From an uncultured Elusimicrobia bacterium (lineage in GTDB: Bacteria > Elusimicrobiota > Elusimicrobia > Elusimicrobiales > UBA9959), in contig CAIPTO010000047.1 of the NCBI GenBank assembly GCA_903867985.1, positions 1 through 38,358 of the forward strand: a stretch of 38,358 bases of DNA, written 5' to 3'. Position numbers and translations under genes: made by a program. Numbering within the stretch: the first letter of the stretch is position 1; every line of letters starts with the position of its first letter. The notes under the pieces were generated by a model. The model made no database searches and was not told the origin of the DNA. It saw only the letters and a list, made by a program, of their open reading frames with translations. Shown one piece after another: positions 7,938 to 16,462 of the stretch.

Positions 7938-9149
7938 TTATATTCCGTCCTGAAAATGCGGATTGTACCCATTGGGGGGGTCATCTGTGCCGATGCCAGG
8001 TCCATCCTGGTACCCACCTGGGGTGGGTAAATTATTACTCGGGTTGGAATTCGGCGCGTCTATAATGTGATTGGCCTCTTTCCAGTGTAAATAATCTGCG
8101 GTCCTAATCCCTAATGACGTTTTTAGTTTGTCGTATTTGTTGTATTCCTGAATACCTGAGTAATCATATAAGGCTGGTTTTGCATAATTTTCAAGGGAGG
8201 AATCTAGGCTGTAAGTAAGTTCAACAACACCGGCAAGTGACATACTTCCTTTCCTTTGCTGTTTAGTAACAGCAGTTATATATCCGTCGAAAATCAACCA
8301 ATTCATACTTAGGATTGCAGGGAAATCTTTTTGTGCAGGCCTTTTTCCGCCGTTCACGTAATCCCTAATCGCCAAGTCCAACCGCAGCATTTGTATATGC
8401 CTATTCGAATCATAACCCCACGAGCCAGGCTTAGGCGCGATTCCTGCTTTCAGAAGCTCATGATACACATAAACCCCCGTTGACCAGCCATTTAACTCTA
8501 AATATAGATGTGCGCTGGTTTTTATCTGGACTCCGCTTCCAATATTTTTAAAATCGACTAGATGTGTTAATTCATGAGCCAAAGTAACAGCTAGGAATGT
8601 CGGGTTTGAAGCTAGGAATAAATCCTTGTAATCTTTCAGGTTGTTTAAATATATAGTTTTCTTTTTGCCGCATTCCTCGGGTTGGCAAGCATGAGCATAA
8701 TCCGGCTCATCTGAAATAGAGCTCAGGGGTGCCCATTTTATCTCGACGCCTTCCGCTTTTAAAAAAGCAACAAGTGACTTTCCGCAACTGGTACTTGAAA
8801 GCGTGTTTAGTGCTTTATCTATTATTGTTTTCTCTGTGTCCGCCAGTGCAAGTTCACCAAAAGCTTTAGTATTAATAATTGGTGGTGGTATCCGCGCATT
8901 GCTATTCTCGTACTGTGGAGTACCATAAACTAGATTTCCCGACAAAGTGTTCCTGTGCTGAAAGGAATCAGTTTGGACATCATTTGTTTCAGTCGGGATA
9001 GCACCATCAAAAACGAAAGAAAGATTTGCGTTGTCCGCGTCAGCTGCGCGCGATAAAGATTCAAAAGCCGGTCCGGTTATAGCCGCCTCAACCGCTATAG
9101 AACATAGAAACGATAATCCAAGAATAGGTAATAATAATTTTTTCATCAT
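7938..9149 (-). CDS. Secreted HExxH zinc metalloprotease-like protein
   Basis: The predicted 403-residue protein has a signal peptide (KKLLLPILGLSFLCSIAVEA) and a zincin motif, His192-Glu193-x2-His196 in LAHELTHLVDF. Glu218 in HLYLELNG is a plausible third ligand. This suggests an exported zinc protease, but I cannot place it in a named family. The C-terminus is Pro/Gly/Asn-rich. ATG 9149 is chosen because the signal peptide starts there; a GTG at 9161 overlaps the preceding stop as GTGA and is possible. It follows the 9158 gene directly, so the two are probably co-transcribed. The gene is clearly more AT-rich than its surroundings. Confidence 0.75.
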   Translation of the reverse strand: MMKKLLLPILGLSFLCSIAVEAAITGPAFESLSRAADADNANLSFVFDGAIPTETNDVQTDSFQHRNTLSGNLVYGTPQYENSNARIPPPIINTKAFGELALADTEKTIIDKALNTLSSTSCGKSLVAFLKAEGVEIKWAPLSSISDEPDYAHACQPEECGKKKTIYLNNLKDYKDLFLASNPTFLAVTLAHELTHLVDFKNIGSGVQIKTSAHLYLELNGWSTGVYVYHELLKAGIAPKPGSWGYDSNRHIQMLRLDLAIRDYVNGGKRPAQKDFPAILSMNWLIFDGYITAVTKQQRKGSMSLAGVVELTYSLDSSLENYAKPALYDYSGIQEYNKYDKLKTSLGIRTADYLHWKEANHIIDAPNSNPSNNLPTPGGYQDGPGIGTDDPPNGYNPHFQDGI

Positions 9150-9157
9150 GCGCCCAA

Positions 9158-9886
9158 TCACTTCTTAAATCTAAATGTTTCTAAAAATTTATTCAAAACA
9201 CATGCGCTTCTGGCGTCGCGCTCCGGATCGGGATATACTGTACAGGTTCGAAAAGGAGCGAACATCAACTCTCTGTAGGTTGCCTCTGTCGCGTTGTGGC
9301 GCACTAAGTTCCTCGCTATAAACACATATCCGCCGGGAGTAATCCCGACCACAAATTTGCAGTGCGGCCGGTCCTCGACTTTACTCCACGCCGATATCAA
9401 AATTGCAGAGCCGCCGTTTTTGAAATTGATTTTTTTTAGCTCCTTATCGTAAAACTTATCTGAGTTGGCATGCTCTTTATCAGGTTCACGCAGGACCCAT
9501 TGCATAAACTCTTCAGAGAAAGCAGGTAGGTCAGTCCGGTCAGATAAAAGGTGGGCCGACAATTCTTGTTTGATTGAAGTCGGTGTTTCTTTACTCCAAA
9601 CAATATTCAATAGGTTGTCGTCAGAAATAATCAATCCTGCGAACTCACGTATCGGGTTCGTAGCTGAAAAACCAGGATATGAAAAAGAAAACAATTCACC
9701 CTTATGTTTGTATTCCTTCTTGGGACAAACTGCAAAGTAATATTTCCAATTATAGTCCAGCCTGCCCCGACCTTTGTAGGCAATGCCGAAATCGAGGTTA
9801 TATATATAATAAGCCAGTCCACCCATAACAATAGCGGAAAGGATGGCGAGTGCCGATAGCATGATTGCGATTTTTTTCTTGTGCAC
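9158..9886 (-). CDS. Membrane-anchored protein of unknown function
   Basis: I do not recognise this protein of 242 residues. It has one N-terminal membrane span (IAIMLSALAILSAIVMGGLAYYIY) and an extracytoplasmic domain of about 210 residues with several cysteines, which could be disulfide-linked. The GTG at 9886 is chosen because GGAGG lies 5 nt upstream; a TTG at 9898 would overlap that site. Its stop is next to the start of the HELTH protease gene, so the protein may anchor, inhibit or accompany the protease; that is inference from position only. Codon and base use are AT-rich: one counted line of 60 bases is 38% GC. Confidence 0.65.
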   Translation of the reverse strand: MHKKKIAIMLSALAILSAIVMGGLAYYIYNLDFGIAYKGRGRLDYNWKYYFAVCPKKEYKHKGELFSFSYPGFSATNPIREFAGLIISDDNLLNIVWSKETPTSIKQELSAHLLSDRTDLPAFSEEFMQWVLREPDKEHANSDKFYDKELKKINFKNGGSAILISAWSKVEDRPHCKFVVGITPGGYVFIARNLVRHNATEATYRELMFAPFRTCTVYPDPERDARSACVLNKFLETFRFKK

Positions 9887-10300
9887 CAAATCCTCCAACT
9901 TCCCTGGGCATACCGGATTAAAGTTCAGTGTTCATGCTTTGATTGCCTGAATTTTGTTGCTTTGCCCCGCCTTTACATTAAATCCGACAAACTACAAGGA
10001 TACTTAGATTTATACTTTAGCTGGCATTACTCGCATATGTAAGGGTCTTAAGGGCACATGTGTATAGGTCTTTTATCATATATTCCGGCACATTATAGAG
10101 CCACACAGCAATTACACCATATATGTAAAATCATGTGTCATGCTTATGGCGGGTAAGTGTTTTCAATTTTGGGGAAGTGCCTGAACTATTTTGTCATAGA
10201 AGGGTCAAGTGTTAAATTTTGTGATCCTTAATGGTTTGAATCCCCGGCTTTTCCCTGTGAAAAAACCTTTGCTTTGCCCATTCGCAGGCTGAATTGGCTC
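9887..10300. other. AT-rich non-coding stretch
   Basis: No supported gene lies in these 414 bases. The region holds the second copy of the 32-bp direct repeat (10253-10284) and presumably the promoter of the 9158-9886 gene. No tRNA, riboswitch or clear terminator was recognised. Confidence 0.6.
10253..10284. repeat. 32-bp perfect direct repeat, copy 2
   Basis: Identical over 32 bases to 7849-7880 and in the same orientation. This copy lies 16 nt past the stop codon of the minus-strand membrane protein gene at 10301. Both copies therefore sit just downstream of a minus-strand gene end. Confidence 0.9.
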
Positions 10301-10771
10301 TTATGGTACCTGGCTCTGCACGGCTTGCTCTTTCCTTGACGGTATTATTAGAGCAATGATTATCGCGATCGTAAGATCCGGGATCCACACCTCGGCAAGC
10401 TGCAATAGAACTACTTCCCAAGGATTGCCAACCAGCAAGTTCATAAGAGGCTGGCGGATCAAATCGCCTTTAAGAAATAAAAAAGAAAAACCCAATAGCA
10501 GACCTTTACCTAATCGGGATTGCGCGGGAATGTAATCTCCGATCCAATAGTAAAGAAAGGCTAAGCCGGATACTGGTAGTAATGCCGTTATAAAAGCAAA
10601 CAGGTTAATGATCGCGGAATATGGGGGCTGAGGGATACTGATCCCCTGCATGGCATGGGTGATCAGGGGGGTCACTGTTTGAAGCAAAAACACATGCAGC
10701 GCCATGCCAACGCCGCTGGCTAAAAGTGTCGCCAATATTCCATATTTAATGTTATGAGTTAATACTCGCAT
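10301..10771 (-). CDS. Small integral membrane protein, unknown function
   Basis: I do not recognise this 156-residue protein. Four hydrophobic spans are visible: YGILATLLASGVGMALHVFL, IINLFAFITALLPVSGLAFL, LGKGLLLGFSFLFL and PDLTIAIIIALII. It probably lies in the inner membrane. The start is supported by GGAGGGAATAT directly upstream of the ATG. It is AT-rich like the two genes beyond it and unlike the genes on its other side, which suggests a shared foreign origin. Confidence 0.68.
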   Translation of the reverse strand: MRVLTHNIKYGILATLLASGVGMALHVFLLQTVTPLITHAMQGISIPQPPYSAIINLFAFITALLPVSGLAFLYYWIGDYIPAQSRLGKGLLLGFSFLFLKGDLIRQPLMNLLVGNPWEVVLLQLAEVWIPDLTIAIIIALIIPSRKEQAVQSQVP

Positions 10772-10830
10772 ATATTCCCTCCAACTATATCCGCTCAGTC
10801 CCCGACTTCATTATCGTGCGGTTCCCAAGC

Positions 10831-11379
10831 TCAAAGTGTTATCAGTTTATTGTTGTTTTTCTGTTTCAGGGTTGACCGGGCTTTTTCTTCCAGGTCCTGC
10901 TTCAGGGTTTTCAGGCGCCATCTGTTCTTTTCGGTCGGGTCCAGGGTTGCCGCCGTGGCGGCGTGCGCGGCGGCCTTTTCAGTGTCACCCAGCCGTTCGT
11001 GGAGTTCGGAAAGTCTTTCGTGGAAGGCGGAATTAGCAGGGTCGGATTTCAGCCCGCCTTCCATCTCCCTTATTTCTTCCAGCAGGCGGTTTGTAATTTC
11101 AGCCGCGCTTCGCCGGTAGGACGCCTCTTTAATTTTTTCGAAGGCCAGCAGGCAGCCCAGCATGAAGAGCTGGATGTAAAGGAACTGCTCTCGGAAGCGG
11201 AAGGAGGACACGAAGTTTATTACATAGGATGATATGAAAACTGCCGTGCCGGCCAGCAGAGCGTCGCCGGAGTAATATCCGCCAAGCCGGTAACGTTTTT
11301 CCCGCCTTTCAAGTGTGCGGACCACAGCCCAGGTCAGGAAAAGCGAGAAGGCCAGAAAATAAATGACAGCGAGAAGCAT
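10831..11379 (-). CDS. Membrane protein with C-terminal TPR-like region
   Basis: This 182-residue protein has two or three N-terminal hydrophobic segments (LLAVIYFLAFSLFLTWAVV, ALLAGTAVFISSYVINFV and FLYIQLFMLGCLLAF). A cytoplasmic helical region follows (about 95-182) in which DPANSAFHERLSELHERLGD and KAAAHAATAATLDPTEKN resemble one or two TPR units. TPR regions usually bind protein partners. It starts 4 nt after the suhB stop, so it is translationally close to suhB and probably in the same operon. The specific role is unknown. Confidence 0.7.
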   Translation of the reverse strand: MLLAVIYFLAFSLFLTWAVVRTLERREKRYRLGGYYSGDALLAGTAVFISSYVINFVSSFRFREQFLYIQLFMLGCLLAFEKIKEASYRRSAAEITNRLLEEIREMEGGLKSDPANSAFHERLSELHERLGDTEKAAAHAATAATLDPTEKNRWRLKTLKQDLEEKARSTLKQKNNNKLITL

Positions 11380-11383
11380 GTTT

Positions 11384-12172
11384 CTACGCCCCTTTGATCG
11401 TGCGTTTTATAATCCCGAGCATTTCTTTGTGGATTTTTCCGTTAGTCGCCAGGGTCTGGACGCCGTAGTCGTTGGTTTTTTCCCATGGACGGCCGGAAAA
11501 ATCGCTCACCTTCCCCCCCGCCTCCTCCACCAGCAGCCCGCCCGCGGCGACGTCCCAGGGCTTAAGGCCGAACTCCCAATACCCGTCCGTTCTGCCGGCG
11601 GCCAGCCAGGCCAGGTCCAGCGAAGCGGACCCCATTCTCCTGACATCGTGGGAGATCCGCATGAACTTTAGGAAGAATGAGCAGTAGAAATCGGCTTTTT
11701 CCGCGCGATCGTAAGGGAATCCTGTAACAAGGAGCGCGTCGGAAATTTTCGGTATGGCGGAAACTTTCAGGCGCCGGCCGTTCATAAAAGCGCCGTTTCC
11801 GCGCCTGGCCAGGAAGAGCTCTTTTCTGAAAGGGTCAAAGACGCCGGAGGCCATGATCCGTCCGCCGGCCAGGAAGCCGATGGAAACTGCCGCGACCGGG
11901 AAGGAATGGGCGTAGTTGGTAGTGCCGTCCAGGGGATCTATGATCCAGAGCGGACCCTCACCGCCTCCGTGCATCCCCTCTTCTTCAGCCAGAAAACCGT
12001 GGCCGGGGAAGGCTTTTTTTATTACGGCGATGACTTCTTTTTGTGACTTAAGGTCCGCCTCTGTCAGCAGGTTCGCCCGCCCTTTTAATTCGTAACTGAC
12101 CCGCCCGAAATAACGCGTCATTACTGCGCCTCCGGCCAGGAGGGCTTTTTTAAGTACCTCTATTTCTTCCAT
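11384..12172 (-). CDS. suhB: Inositol monophosphatase family protein
   Basis: This is a Mg2+-dependent sugar/inositol-phosphate phosphatase of the SuhB/IMPase family, acting in the cytoplasm. The metal-binding sites are clear: Glu63-65 in LAEEEG, Asp79 and Asp82 in WIIDPLDGTTNYAHSFP, and the C-terminal KPWDVAAG with its conserved Asp. The length of 262 is typical. The start ATG lies inside the end of the upstream kinase gene (23-nt overlap), with GGAG 7 nt ahead, which points to translational coupling. The substrate could be inositol-1-phosphate or another phosphorylated sugar, and the BadF-type kinase next to it would fit sugar metabolism. Confidence 0.88.
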   Translation of the reverse strand: MEEIEVLKKALLAGGAVMTRYFGRVSYELKGRANLLTEADLKSQKEVIAVIKKAFPGHGFLAEEEGMHGGGEGPLWIIDPLDGTTNYAHSFPVAAVSIGFLAGGRIMASGVFDPFRKELFLARRGNGAFMNGRRLKVSAIPKISDALLVTGFPYDRAEKADFYCSFFLKFMRISHDVRRMGSASLDLAWLAAGRTDGYWEFGLKPWDVAAGGLLVEEAGGKVSDFSGRPWEKTNDYGVQTLATNGKIHKEMLGIIKRTIKGA

Positions 12173-13037
12173 AGAAGTTCTCCAGGGCCAGTTTGGCGGC
12201 GGCGTATTCGGCAGTGTGTTTAAGCGTTGTAAAAACCAGGCGGACGGAAGCGAATCGTCCGCGCGCTCTGCCGATAAAAGTTTTCCTGAAAAAAGCGTTC
12301 TGCATGAGTCCTCCGGTCAGAGCCACTCTGAGCGGCTTCCGGATATTGGCCGTTTGTCGGCCGGCGGCGCGTGATACGGCGCTCGCGCGGGCAATGTGCT
12401 TTTTTACCGCGCCGGCCAGCAGGTTTGAAAGATGTTCATGGGCTTGCCGTACCAGTTCGATAGCCGCGATATCGCCGCTCTCCGCGCTGCTTACGGCGAT
12501 CGCGGCGTAAGCTGCCCTGGCCCGGCGGTCCAGGCCCTTTTTCTTTCCTTTTTTCATTTTCAGAAATCTGTTGCCGATCCACAGACCCGATCCGGGGTCG
12601 CCTCCGGCCGGACTGTGCCCGCCTATTTTTTCAAAACGACCGCTCCGTCGCTTCAGAAAGACTACCGAGCCGGTGCCGGCTATCAGCAGGGCGCCGTTCC
12701 CGGATCCGTGGGCGGCCAGATAGGCGGCCTGGGCGTCCGAGATCACATCCAACAGGTTGATCTTGCCTTTTAGTTTTTTAAGGAGGAAAAGTTTTTTCCA
12801 TTTCCTGGTCATCGCGCCGCGCGTAGCTATAATAACCGGGATATGGGGTTCAAGTTTCCATTCTAAGGCTGTCTTTATGATAAGGTCGGGCAGGAGTTTA
12901 ATGTGTGAACTGGGGTGTGCGGCTCTCTTCAACTCCGAACCCAGGCTGTTTATCAGCACTATTCTGGTGCGGGTGCCGCCTCTGTCCACTCCGGCCGCCA
13001 GGTGCTTTTTTGTCGTTTTGGGTGTTTTATCGGTCAT
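12150..13037 (-). CDS. BadF/BadG-type ATPase, N-acetylglucosamine kinase-like
   Basis: This actin-fold sugar kinase/ATPase family protein has 295 residues. The phosphate-1 motif GVDRGGTRTR (16-25), the phosphate-2 region ALLIAGTGSVVF, the GGDPGSGLWIG segment and the adenosine motif VALTGGLMQN are all visible. Members phosphorylate N-acetylglucosamine or similar amino sugars, or activate dehydratases; no dehydratase partner is present, so kinase is preferred. The start at 13037 is chosen because family homology begins just after it. An upstream in-frame start at 13169 would overlap ptsN on the other strand and adds unrelated residues. The protein is unusually Lys/Arg-rich. Confidence 0.75.
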   Translation of the reverse strand: MTDKTPKTTKKHLAAGVDRGGTRTRIVLINSLGSELKRAAHPSSHIKLLPDLIIKTALEWKLEPHIPVIIATRGAMTRKWKKLFLLKKLKGKINLLDVISDAQAAYLAAHGSGNGALLIAGTGSVVFLKRRSGRFEKIGGHSPAGGDPGSGLWIGNRFLKMKKGKKKGLDRRARAAYAAIAVSSAESGDIAAIELVRQAHEHLSNLLAGAVKKHIARASAVSRAAGRQTANIRKPLRVALTGGLMQNAFFRKTFIGRARGRFASVRLVFTTLKHTAEYAAAKLALENFYGRNRGT

Positions 13038-13131
13038 AACGCGTCCGTTTCCCGCGTCCTTCTTGCCTTCTTGACGGGGCCGGTCTGATAATGATAGCAT
13101 ATGCCTGTAGAAGTTTTGAATCAGCCCCCTT

Positions 13132-13605
13132 ATGATACGACAGTCCGAAGAAGTCACGCTAGCCTCCATACTTAAGAGCGATTATGTGTTTTTCCTTAAG
13201 GGCAGGCCCGCCAAGGAAGAAGTGGTTAAGCTTCTTACCGACGGCCTTTATCCCCAGGTGAGCAATTTTGTCACGGCCAAAGCTCTTTATGAAAAGGTTA
13301 CCGAAGTGGAAAAGCTCAACAATGTGCTGGAGACCGGCTTCTATATCCCCCACGCCAAATTAGCTGAAATAGACCGTTTTTATACGGCCCTGGCCATCAT
13401 TCCGGAAGGCTCGCTTGATCCCAAATCCGGGATAACCGTAAGAGCAGCTCTCCTGCTCCTGACACCCAACAGGCCTGTTTTTTTTCAGCAGCATCTCAAT
13501 ATGCTCTCCAAACTTTCCCGGCTCTTCCAGCCCGCTTTCATGGATTCGATCGTAGCTATGAAAGATGGCGTACAGGTCCGTGAAGCTGTCGCCAAGCACG
13601 AATAA
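13132..13605 (+). CDS. PTS EIIA domain protein (PtsN-like)
   Basis: This 157-residue protein has the fold pattern of the PTS fructose/nitrogen EIIA domain. His74 in TGFYIPHAKL corresponds to the phosphorylated histidine in the usual T(G/R)xGxxxPH motif, and FFQQHLNMLSKLSRLF matches the later LxxLAxLF element. Such proteins usually regulate rather than transport sugars, for example potassium or nitrogen balance. The first motif is slightly degenerate. The ribosome site is weak. The gene lies divergent from the BadF-type kinase and 115 nt before the APC permease, which might be regulated by it. Confidence 0.78.
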   Translation: MIRQSEEVTLASILKSDYVFFLKGRPAKEEVVKLLTDGLYPQVSNFVTAKALYEKVTEVEKLNNVLETGFYIPHAKLAEIDRFYTALAIIPEGSLDPKSGITVRAALLLLTPNRPVFFQQHLNMLSKLSRLFQPAFMDSIVAMKDGVQVREAVAKHE

Positions 13606-13701
13606 TTCACCTGTCTTTTTGTTTTAAAACGCAGCCAAAAGATGTGTGATACGCTCCTTAACCCCGCAAATTCCCCATGAGACCGTTCCGACATAAAGAT
13701 A

Positions 13702-13707
13702 TATAAT
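13702..13707 (+). promoter_or_regulatory. -10 element, near-leaderless start for the APC permease
   Basis: A consensus TATAAT lies only 13 nt upstream of the permease ATG. Transcription starting about 7 nt after it would give a leader too short for a Shine-Dalgarno, and none is visible. The -35 region is weak (ATGAGA at 13677 with a long spacer). Confidence 0.4.
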
Positions 13708-13720
13708 ATGTACTAACCAT

Positions 13721-15727
13721 ATGAATCCTCCTTCCCTGCGTTTTAAACAGGTTCTGGTGCTCAGCACCGCCATGCTCAGTTTCATCTCTTTCTGGAAAGC
13801 CGCTTCCGTGGTTCTGTGCGACATGGGATCCAGCGCCTTCTACGCCGGCGGCATCGCCATGAACGCTTTTGGTCCAGCTTTCCCCTGGTATGTGCTGGCC
13901 GTCATGCTTTTTTCAGGTTTGATGCTGATGGTTTACGTGGAATCCTGTGCCATGTTCGTGCGTGGCGGGGTTTATAAGGTGGTAAACGAGGCTATGGGGC
14001 ATTCCATGGCCAAGATCTCGGTTTCTTCGCTGATGTTCGATTACATGATTACAGGGCCGGTCAGTTCAGTGGCCGCCGGCTTATACGTTTCCAGCCTGCT
14101 CTACAACATTATGCCGCTGATGCACATCAACTGGCATGTGCCGCATAAACTTTTCGCGGTACTCTTCGCCGTGACCGTTACGGCCTTCTTCTGGCGCGAG
14201 AACATAAAAGGCGTGGAAGAATCTACCGATAAGAATTTTAAAATCATGGGTTTTGTTACGCTGGTCGGGGCCGTGCTTATAATCTGGTCGCTGTCCACGG
14301 TCTACCAGCGCGGTTTTAAGCTGCCGCCTTTCGACCTGAAGTTCACTTCGGAATCCATGGGTTGGATGACTAATTTCCCCTACCTTCAGACCATAGGCCT
14401 TGTCGGTATCTTCATGGCTTTCGGCCACTCCATATTGGCGCTGAGCGGCCTTGAAACCCTGGCCCAGGTATATCGGGAAATAGAAGACCCCAAAATTAAA
14501 AATCTTAAAAGAGCCGCCTTCACCGTTTTCCTTTTCAGCCTTATCTTCACCGGCGGCCTCACCTTCCTGGCTTCTTCCATAATCCCCCAAGACCTGATAG
14601 GCGGCAAGTATCTGGATAATCTTCTGAGCGGCCTCGCCCTTGAACTCAACGGCCCTTACTGGGCCAGACTTGTCCTGCAGTGCTTTGTGGTCGTTTCAGG
14701 CAGTATGATGCTGGTAGGTGCGGTAAACACCTCAATGGTGGGATCCAACGGTGTGCTGAACCGCGTGGCCGAGGACGGTATCCTGCACGACTGGTTCCGC
14801 CATCTGCATAAAAAGTACGGTACAACTTATCGCATGATAAACATGGTTGCGATCATCCAGATAATTGTGATAATAATTTCCGGCGGTGATATTTACCTGT
14901 TAGGTGAGGCTTACGCGTTCGGCGTTCTGTGGAGCCTGGTATTCAAGACGTTGTCGCTTATAATTCTCAGGTTCCGGGACGATATGCCCAGGGACTGGAT
15001 GTTTCCGTTCAATATCAAGGTAGGCAAGGTTTATTTCCCTGTCGGGATGAGCGTGGTCCTCCTGGTTCTTATAACGGCCAGCCTGGTGAATCTGCTGACC
15101 AAGCGGGTGGCTACTATTTCCGGTATTTCTTTCACTATTGTATTCTTCTCCATCTTCCAGATCTCCGAGTACATGAACCGGAAAAAGGCGCAACTCTATA
15201 TGCCGGACGATGATTCGGAAGAGAAGATGAATATGCGTAAAGAGGCGGAGATCGCCAACATCCTTCCCGAGCTGGATAAAGCCCGAAAAATACTGGTCCC
15301 GGTCAGGAATCCCAGCAATCTTGTGCATTTGAAAAGCGTTCTGGAGACAACCGACGACGAAACGACGGATATTATCGTGCTGGCCGCTAAGATATCTAAA
15401 GGCATACAGCTTGAGGGCGAGACCGGGGATATGGCGCCGGAAGACAAGGATCTTTTTACTTCTGTGATACTGCTGGCGGAAAAGTATGGCAAGCCGGTGA
15501 AGCCGATGCTGGTATTCTCGAACGATCCGTTCTATTCCATTGCGCAGGTGGCTCACGCCGCCGGCGTGGATGAGGTCGTTATGGGGGTGTCAGGCACGAC
15601 CGGCGCCGAGGTCCAGCTGGAGCGCCTTGCCATTGCCTGGGGCATGCTGGAGAAAAAAGACAACGCCGCCCGGTCGGTGATGGCAAAAGTCGTGTGGGAA
15701 GGGCGCCAGCTGTCGTATAAATTGTAA
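13721..15727 (+). CDS. APC-family permease with C-terminal USP-like domain
   Basis: An inner-membrane secondary transporter of 668 residues. About twelve membrane spans cover residues 10-480. The first span carries the APC-type start (LSTAMLSFISFWKAASVVLCDMG), and SGLETLAQVYREIEDPKIKN is the conserved loop after span 6 (GxE...EEikdP). After residue 495 a soluble domain of about 150 residues (ARKILVPVRNPSNLVHLKSVL, then DEVVMGVSGTTGAE) resembles universal stress protein folds, as in some APC-USP fusions. The substrate is probably an amino acid or polyamine but cannot be determined. It follows the EIIA-like gene on the same strand. No ribosome site precedes the ATG. Confidence 0.85.
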   Translation: MNPPSLRFKQVLVLSTAMLSFISFWKAASVVLCDMGSSAFYAGGIAMNAFGPAFPWYVLAVMLFSGLMLMVYVESCAMFVRGGVYKVVNEAMGHSMAKISVSSLMFDYMITGPVSSVAAGLYVSSLLYNIMPLMHINWHVPHKLFAVLFAVTVTAFFWRENIKGVEESTDKNFKIMGFVTLVGAVLIIWSLSTVYQRGFKLPPFDLKFTSESMGWMTNFPYLQTIGLVGIFMAFGHSILALSGLETLAQVYREIEDPKIKNLKRAAFTVFLFSLIFTGGLTFLASSIIPQDLIGGKYLDNLLSGLALELNGPYWARLVLQCFVVVSGSMMLVGAVNTSMVGSNGVLNRVAEDGILHDWFRHLHKKYGTTYRMINMVAIIQIIVIIISGGDIYLLGEAYAFGVLWSLVFKTLSLIILRFRDDMPRDWMFPFNIKVGKVYFPVGMSVVLLVLITASLVNLLTKRVATISGISFTIVFFSIFQISEYMNRKKAQLYMPDDDSEEKMNMRKEAEIANILPELDKARKILVPVRNPSNLVHLKSVLETTDDETTDIIVLAAKISKGIQLEGETGDMAPEDKDLFTSVILLAEKYGKPVKPMLVFSNDPFYSIAQVAHAAGVDEVVMGVSGTTGAEVQLERLAIAWGMLEKKDNAARSVMAKVVWEGRQLSYKL

Positions 15728-15734
15728 CAGACAG

Positions 15735-15822
15735 AGGATTGGAGGATTAGAGGATTGGCAAAAAAGCCTGAAATATTTTTTGTTCTGACCAATCCTCCAA
15801 TCTTCTAATCGTCCAGTCCTCT
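15735..15822. repeat. 8-nt tandem array with inverted arms
   Basis: Octamers AGGATTGG, AGGATTAG and AGGATTGG fill 15735-15758. Their inverse, AATCCTCC, AATCTTCT, AATCGTCC and AGTCCTCT, fills 15791-15822. The arms start exactly 56 nt (7 x 8) apart, so the 8-nt phase is kept through the AT-rich centre. An RNA copy could form an imperfect stem with a loop of about 32 nt. It lies between the permease and def. Confidence 0.85.
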
Positions 15823-15850
15823 AAATCCAACGCTTATCAGGTGAAAACAC

Positions 15851-16393
15851 ATGTCCATAAAACGAATCTGTAAATACGGCGATGCGGCGCTGGAAAAAAA
15901 AGCCCGCAAAGTGGATTTGAGGGAGCTAAAGAAGGACCTGCCGGGCATCATACAGGATATGTTTGAAACTATGGATGCCGTAGGCGGGCTGGGTCTGGCG
16001 GCCAACCAGATAGGCCTGGACATGGCTGTGGCCGTGATAAAAATAAAAAAAGAAAATGAAGAAGATCTGCGGATCGTTCTGATAAATCCGGAACTGGCGG
16101 AGAAGTCCGGGTCAATGTCGGAAGAAGAAGGCTGCCTTTCTTTTCCGGGGCTGTTCGCGAAGGTGAAACGTTTTTCAAAAGTTAAAGTGCGCGCGCTCAG
16201 TGAAAAGGGTCTGCCGATAGAGATTAACGCCGAAGGCCTGTTTTCCAAAGCTCTCCAGCACGAGATCGACCATCTCGACGGCGTGCTCTTCATCGACCGT
16301 CTGCCTTTTATCACCCGCATTAAACTTAAGCCGGTGCTGATGAAACTTAAGCGCCAGTGGAAGAAGATAGATGAGAGCAAGCTGGTTAAATAG
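15851..16393 (+). CDS. def: Peptide deformylase
   Basis: Removes the formyl group from the N-terminal methionine of new proteins at the ribosome. All three family motifs are present: GLGLAANQIG (with Gln53), EGCLSFPG (metal ligand Cys95) and QHEIDHLDG (metal ligands His137 and His141, catalytic Glu138). The length of 180 is usual. AGGTGAA lies upstream of the ATG. The gene is followed by fmt, the classic partner that adds the formyl group, on the same strand. Confidence 0.97.
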   Translation: MSIKRICKYGDAALEKKARKVDLRELKKDLPGIIQDMFETMDAVGGLGLAANQIGLDMAVAVIKIKKENEEDLRIVLINPELAEKSGSMSEEEGCLSFPGLFAKVKRFSKVKVRALSEKGLPIEINAEGLFSKALQHEIDHLDGVLFIDRLPFITRIKLKPVLMKLKRQWKKIDESKLVK

Positions 16394-16462
16394 CAGTAAG
16401 TGTTAAGGATAAAGTTCTGGAAAATATGTAACGGCCTAATCCTTCGGGCCTCCCCCTTGACC

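Noticed and set aside
7508-8017. Minus-strand open frame spanning the 32-bp repeat
   Set aside because: It is antisense to the end of the barrel gene and overlaps the protease C-terminus; it is open only by chance.
10212-10421. Minus-strand open frame across the second 32-bp repeat
   Set aside because: It overlaps the membrane protein gene in another frame. It shares a short peptide with the frame at 7508 only because both cross the repeat.
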